This document shows, one piece after another, positions 60,814-64,000 of a DNA stretch of 64,000 bases. The notes beneath the pieces were generated by a model. It worked only from the letters and a program-made list of their open reading frames with translations, ran no database searches and was not told where the DNA came from. The DNA is taken from contig JACGXE010000001.1 of assembly GCA_014138095.1 (NCBI GenBank), positions 744,001 to 808,000 of the forward strand, read 5' to 3'. The DNA comes from Ochrobactrum sp. RH2CCR150 (GTDB taxonomy: Bacteria > Pseudomonadota > Alphaproteobacteria > Rhizobiales > Rhizobiaceae). Each line of letters starts with the position of its first letter. The first letter of the stretch is position 1. Position numbers and translations under genes: made by a program.

Positions 60814-61698
60814 TCAAAGGCCATAGCGGCCCCAAAGCGCTTTTTCTTCGGCAACAGAAAGTAAGCCGTCTCCAAGATGGGCGGCAATTTCCGCCGGTTC
60901 GATGCCGGATAGCGCAGACGAGAGCGCCATGCCGACGCCGGGAACCTTGCGGCCAAGCAGTCCGCGCTGCGGCTGGATCAGCTTCAGTTCTATCTTGTCG
61001 CCATAGGTCTTGCGCAGGAAACTGCGCATGTCGCCCAGGCCGTCGATGAGGCCGAGCTGCAATGCCGTAGTGCCGGTCCAGAACAGACCGGTGAAAAGAT
61101 CGGATTCTTCAGCAAGCTTGCCGCCGCGCCGCTCCTTGACCATGTCGATGAAGGTTTCGTGGATTTCGAGTTGCAGCGATTTCAGCCGCTCTATGTCGGC
61201 CTTCTTTTCCGGCTGGAACGGATCAAGCGTGACCTTGTTGCTGCCCGCCGTATAGACGCGCCGCTCGACGCCGATTTTCTTCAGCAGTTCCGGAAAGCCG
61301 AATGAAGCCGACACCACGCCGATAGACCCGACGATTGACGATGGATCGGCAATGATTTCATCGCCTGCAAGTGCAATCATATAGCCGCCGGATGCGGCCA
61401 CATCCTCAACGAAGATGAAAACTTTCTTCTGATGTTCGGATGCGAGGTCGCGGATACGGCGATAGATGAGGCGCGACTGCACCGGCGAGCCGCCGGGAGA
61501 GTTGAGCGAAATCGCCACAGCGGGCGTATGCTTGTTGCTGAAGGCCTTTTCCAGAACGGCAGCGGTCGATGCCAGCGAGAGGGAAGGGCGCAGCGCGGAA
61601 CCGCCGGTCATGATGGCGCCGTGCAGGCGCACAACGGGAATTTCGATTGCAGCGTTGCGAAAGCGGCGCGGAACAAGACGCGTCAATAAACCGGGCAA
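60814..61698 (-). CDS. sppA: S49-family signal peptide peptidase (SppA-like)
   Basis: 294 residues, a membrane-associated serine-lysine protease that degrades cleaved signal peptides. The nucleophile is S103 in EDVAASGGYMIALAGDEI, and the general base K155 lies in TAGSNKVTLDPF; the spacing of 52 equals that of B. subtilis SppA. LNSPGGSPVQS is also typical. There is no evident N-terminal helix. The start is a TTG (MPGLLTRLVPRR) with GGAG five bases upstream. Confidence 0.9.
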   Translation of the reverse strand: MPGLLTRLVPRRFRNAAIEIPVVRLHGAIMTGGSALRPSLSLASTAAVLEKAFSNKHTPAVAISLNSPGGSPVQSRLIYRRIRDLASEHQKKVFIFVEDVAASGGYMIALAGDEIIADPSSIVGSIGVVSASFGFPELLKKIGVERRVYTAGSNKVTLDPFQPEKKADIERLKSLQLEIHETFIDMVKERRGGKLAEESDLFTGLFWTGTTALQLGLIDGLGDMRSFLRKTYGDKIELKLIQPQRGLLGRKVPGVGMALSSALSGIEPAEIAAHLGDGLLSVAEEKALWGRYGL

Positions 61699-61756
61699 GG
61701 TAAACTCCGAACTGGATCAACTGTTGGAAGCGAATGTAGGAAGCAATCTTGGAAAC

Positions 61757-61795
61757 ACAAAGAAAACCCTCCGAAAATTTAAATCTTCGGAGGGT
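61757..61795 (-). terminator. Rho-independent terminator of nhaA
   Basis: On the minus strand, ACCCTCCGAA (from 61795) pairs with TTCGGAGGGT (to 61766), a perfect ten-base stem. TTTTCTTTG follows directly as the T tract. Confidence 0.85.
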
Positions 61796-61802
61796 GAATA
61801 GG

Positions 61803-62984
61803 TCAGCTTTTCGCGGGTCTGGCCACCAGCCGCAGCAGCCCGTAGCCAAATATGGCGGAGAGGGCGGAACCGGCCAGCACGCCAATTTTCGTTTCGGTTT
61901 GCAGGAGATCGGACGGGAAGGACAAAAGCCCGATGAAAATGCTCATGGTGAAACCGATGCCGCACAGGATCGAGACACCATAAAGTTGTGCCCAGCTTGC
62001 ACCCATCGGCCTTTGTGCAAGGCCGCTCTTGATGGCGAGCCATGCCGCACCGAAGACGCCGAACTGCTTGCCGACGAAAAGACCGAGCAAGATGCCGAGC
62101 GTCAGTGTGTCGCCGAATACGGAACCATCAAGGCCGCTAAAGGAAATGCCCGCATTGGTAAAGCCGAAAATCGGCACGATGATAAAGGCGACAGGCTTTG
62201 CCAGCGCATGTTCGAGTATATGCAGGGGCGAACTCATATCGTCCGGCTTGCCGGGTGCCGCCTTCAGCGGGATCATCAGCGCCGTTACGACACCGGCCAC
62301 GGTTGCATGAACGCCGGAATTGAGCACGAAGAACCAGAGAATCGCGCCGCCGATCAGGTAGGGCAGAAGCTTCATCACGCCCAGACGGTTCATCGCGAAC
62401 AAGGCAATAGCGGTTACAAAAGCCCCGCCCAGATAGGGCATCGAGATTTCCGCCGTATAGAAAATGGCGATGATGACGACGGCGGCAAGATCGTCGAGAA
62501 TAGCGAGCGTCGCCAGAAAAACCTTGAGGCTTGAAGGCACGCGTGAGCCAAGCAGCGACAGGACTCCGAGCGCGAAGGCGATATCGGTTGCGGAAGGCAC
62601 TGCCCAGCCGCGCAGCTTTTCGGGGTCGTTGAAATTCAGCGCCGCGAATATGAGCGCAGGCAGGATCACGCCGCCTGCCGCGGCAATGCCCGGCAGCATT
62701 CTGTTGGGCCAGCTGGCAAGCTGCCCGTCGATGAATTCGCGTTTGATTTCTAGCCCGACGAGCAGGAAAAACACCGCCATCAGGCCATCATTGATCCAGT
62801 GCGCAAGGCTCAATGGGCCGATATAGACGTGAAGAGCGTCGAAATAGGTTTGTGAGAGAGGTGAATTGGCTACGATGAGCGCGAGCGCTGCCGCTGCCAT
62901 CAGCACAAGGCCGCCGGCAACCTCGCTATCCAGAAAGCGTCGCATAAGGGATACGGGGCGAGCGGAATTGGGACTGTGGTTCAT
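61803..62984 (-). CDS. nhaA: Na+/H+ antiporter NhaA
   Basis: 393 residues with about twelve helices. The family signature is [20 protein letters not shown] and the essential aspartate pair is in [20 protein letters not shown]. It exchanges sodium for protons in alkaline or salty conditions. The ATG at 62984 has AAGGAG upstream ([20 protein letters not shown]). It follows the monooxygenase-like gene by 20 nt on the same strand. A terminator ends the unit. Confidence 0.95.
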   Translation of the reverse strand: MNHSPNSARPVSLMRRFLDSEVAGGLVLMAAAALALIVANSPLSQTYFDALHVYIGPLSLAHWINDGLMAVFFLLVGLEIKREFIDGQLASWPNRMLPGIAAAGGVILPALIFAALNFNDPEKLRGWAVPSATDIAFALGVLSLLGSRVPSSLKVFLATLAILDDLAAVVIIAIFYTAEISMPYLGGAFVTAIALFAMNRLGVMKLLPYLIGGAILWFFVLNSGVHATVAGVVTALMIPLKAAPGKPDDMSSPLHILEHALAKPVAFIIVPIFGFTNAGISFSGLDGSVFGDTLTLGILLGLFVGKQFGVFGAAWLAIKSGLAQRPMGASWAQLYGVSILCGIGFTMSIFIGLLSFPSDLLQTETKIGVLAGSALSAIFGYGLLRLVARPAKS

Positions 62985-63004
62985 CGGTCTCCTTAAAGAA
63001 ACGT

Positions 63005-63304
63005 TCAGGTGATTTGTGGCGCATCCACTTCGTAGAGCACAAGGTTGCGGTCTGTGATGCCAAGCGTCGGCCATGTCGAACGCCAGGCGGCAATGTGCCC
63101 GGAGGCAAAATGTTTGTCCAGCGAAGCCCGATCCAACCATAGTTCTTTTACATGGATAAGGCCGGGATCGAGAATGTCAGCGGCATAGGAATATTCGATG
63201 CAGCCCGCCTCGGCGCGGCTGGCCTCGATCATGCGCTGCATGGCCGGGCGCGCCTCATTCAGATTGGCAGCAGGCAGCCGAACGGTTCCGACGATAAGCA
63301 GCAC
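63005..63304 (-). CDS. Antibiotic-biosynthesis-monooxygenase-fold protein
   Basis: 99 residues, a ferredoxin-like dimeric barrel fold: [40 protein letters not shown] and [13 protein letters not shown]. The fold is that of YgiN-type quinol monooxygenases. The substrate is unknown. The start is a GTG at 63304 with GGAG upstream. It sits between the methyltransferase (18 nt) and nhaA (20 nt) and is likely cotranscribed with both. Confidence 0.85.
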   Translation of the reverse strand: MLLIVGTVRLPAANLNEARPAMQRMIEASRAEAGCIEYSYAADILDPGLIHVKELWLDRASLDKHFASGHIAAWRSTWPTLGITDRNLVLYEVDAPQIT

Positions 63305-63322
63305 GGTGTCATTCTCCGGGGA

Positions 63323-64000
63323 TCAAAAAAGCGCAGTCTGGCCATTATTAATGGCATTGGCGCGGGGCGTAAAACCGTTTCCGCTCTCGCCATGCAGGAT
63401 GAGCGGCAGCATGAAGGCCAGACCGGCGCGGCTGCCGCGGGTTCCGGTGACGACGATACGGATTGCCGCCGCATCGTTGCGTGGATGCACCGGCACGATA
63501 TGCAAGCCGCCGAAACGTCTGGCAAGCGATTCCAGAATGGGCGCGATGGAGCCCGGCCGTGCGATGATGGCAATGCCACCGCCCGGCCTGACGATGGCCG
63601 CTGCCGTGCGCACCCATTGCTCGAACATGCCGTCCGGCATCACATGCGCTTCCGCCTTGAGCGGATCGGGCGTGCGCCGGTCCGCCGCTTCGTTGAAGGG
63701 CGGGTTCATGATGGCGAAATCGAAACTGTTATCAGCAAGGCCTGCCGCAACACGCGCCTTTCCGGTCAAGGCCACGTCGGCTTCCACAATCGCAATACGG
63801 TCTGCCAAAGCGGCGTTCAGCGGATGGGCGATGGTCTTCCTGGCAAAGCCGACCATCAGGCCAGACCGTTCGACAAGCGTGATCCGGCTTGCCGGGCACC
63901 GGGCCGCAACAGCAAGACCGGCAGCGCCTGCACCGCTGCCGAGATCGGCAAGCCGCCCGGCAAAACCGCCCGGCACCGCGCTTGCGAGGATCATCGCATC
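63323..64000 (-). CDS. TrmN6-like methyltransferase, N-terminus cut by the window edge
   Basis: At least 225 residues; the start lies beyond the right edge. The SAM-binding motif is LADLGSGAGAAGLAVAARCP and the catalytic motif is FAIMNPPFNEAAD (NPPF/Y, N6-adenine or glutamine N5 methylation). The C-terminal part has GGGIAIIARPGSIAPILESL. The family of tRNA1(Val) A37 N6-methyltransferases has this length and pattern; assignment to tRNA is inferred. About 30-40 N-terminal residues should be missing. Confidence 0.82.
   Translation of the reverse strand, partial: DAMILASAVPGGFAGRLADLGSGAGAAGLAVAARCPASRITLVERSGLMVGFARKTIAHPLNAALADRIAIVEADVALTGKARVAAGLADNSFDFAIMNPPFNEAADRRTPDPLKAEAHVMPDGMFEQWVRTAAAIVRPGGGIAIIARPGSIAPILESLARRFGGLHIVPVHPRNDAAAIRIVVTGTRGSRAGLAFMLPLILHGESGNGFTPRANAINNGQTALF

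Overview
The window reads as a chromosomal segment of an alphaproteobacterium of the order Rhizobiales, most likely the Brucella/Ochrobactrum group. The reasons are a BacA peptide transporter, a split FoF1 ATP synthase cluster with b and b' subunits, a ccoNOQP-ccoGHIS cluster behind an FNR-type box, octameric CCTATTCC/GGGGAATA repeats like the VNTR loci used for Brucella typing, and moderately high GC with long antisense open frames. This assignment comes from recognition only; no database search was made. No rRNA, tRNA, insertion sequence, prophage or CRISPR array was seen.

Region 1 (1-16.7 kb) is a nearly complete purine-to-glycerate route. GuaD makes xanthine, XdhABC makes urate, and the membrane PuuD oxidises urate. 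UraH and the PuuE-UraD fusion carry 5-hydroxyisourate to allantoin and allantoate, and AllE (cut by the window edge) continues to glyoxylate precursors. Gcl, Hyi, GlxR and a glycerate kinase then turn glyoxylate into phosphoglycerate. A LysR and an IclR regulator sit beside the genes they probably control.

Region 2 (16.6-30.3 kb, mostly minus strand) encodes the high-affinity cbb3 oxidase (ccoNOQP) and its copper/assembly genes (ccoGHIS), with a perfect TTGAT-N4-ATCAA box upstream. Next come an OmpR-type two-component pair and, divergently, a dsbD / L,D-transpeptidase / DsbA-like operon. The divergent gap holds a CTTAAG-N5-CTTAAG box.

Region 3 (30.3-48.7 kb) is mixed housekeeping and envelope genes: ada with an overlapping 2-oxoglutarate oxygenase, an ArsC-like protein, a FUSC protein, an extra ClpP, ArsR/SRPBCC, an MFS transporter behind a ten-copy octamer array, bacA, a polysaccharide deacetylase, a YfgM-like protein with der, an OmpA-like protein, a substrate-domain-less Hsp70, a second L,D-transpeptidase, a TenA-like protein and a SleB-type hydrolase.

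Region 4 (48.8-64 kb) starts with an AT-rich leader and a HAF-repeat autotransporter. It continues with atpI-atpB-atpE-atpF2-atpF, rnhB, a radical SAM protein, a small GT2-like protein, three tandem paralogous small secreted proteins, ispE, a signal peptide peptidase, nhaA, a monooxygenase-fold protein and a methyltransferase cut by the right edge.

No defence island or evidently new multi-gene system was found. The best leads are the CTTAAG box over the dsbD-transpeptidase operon, the triplicated small secreted family, the HAF autotransporter with its AT-rich leader, and the octamer elements.
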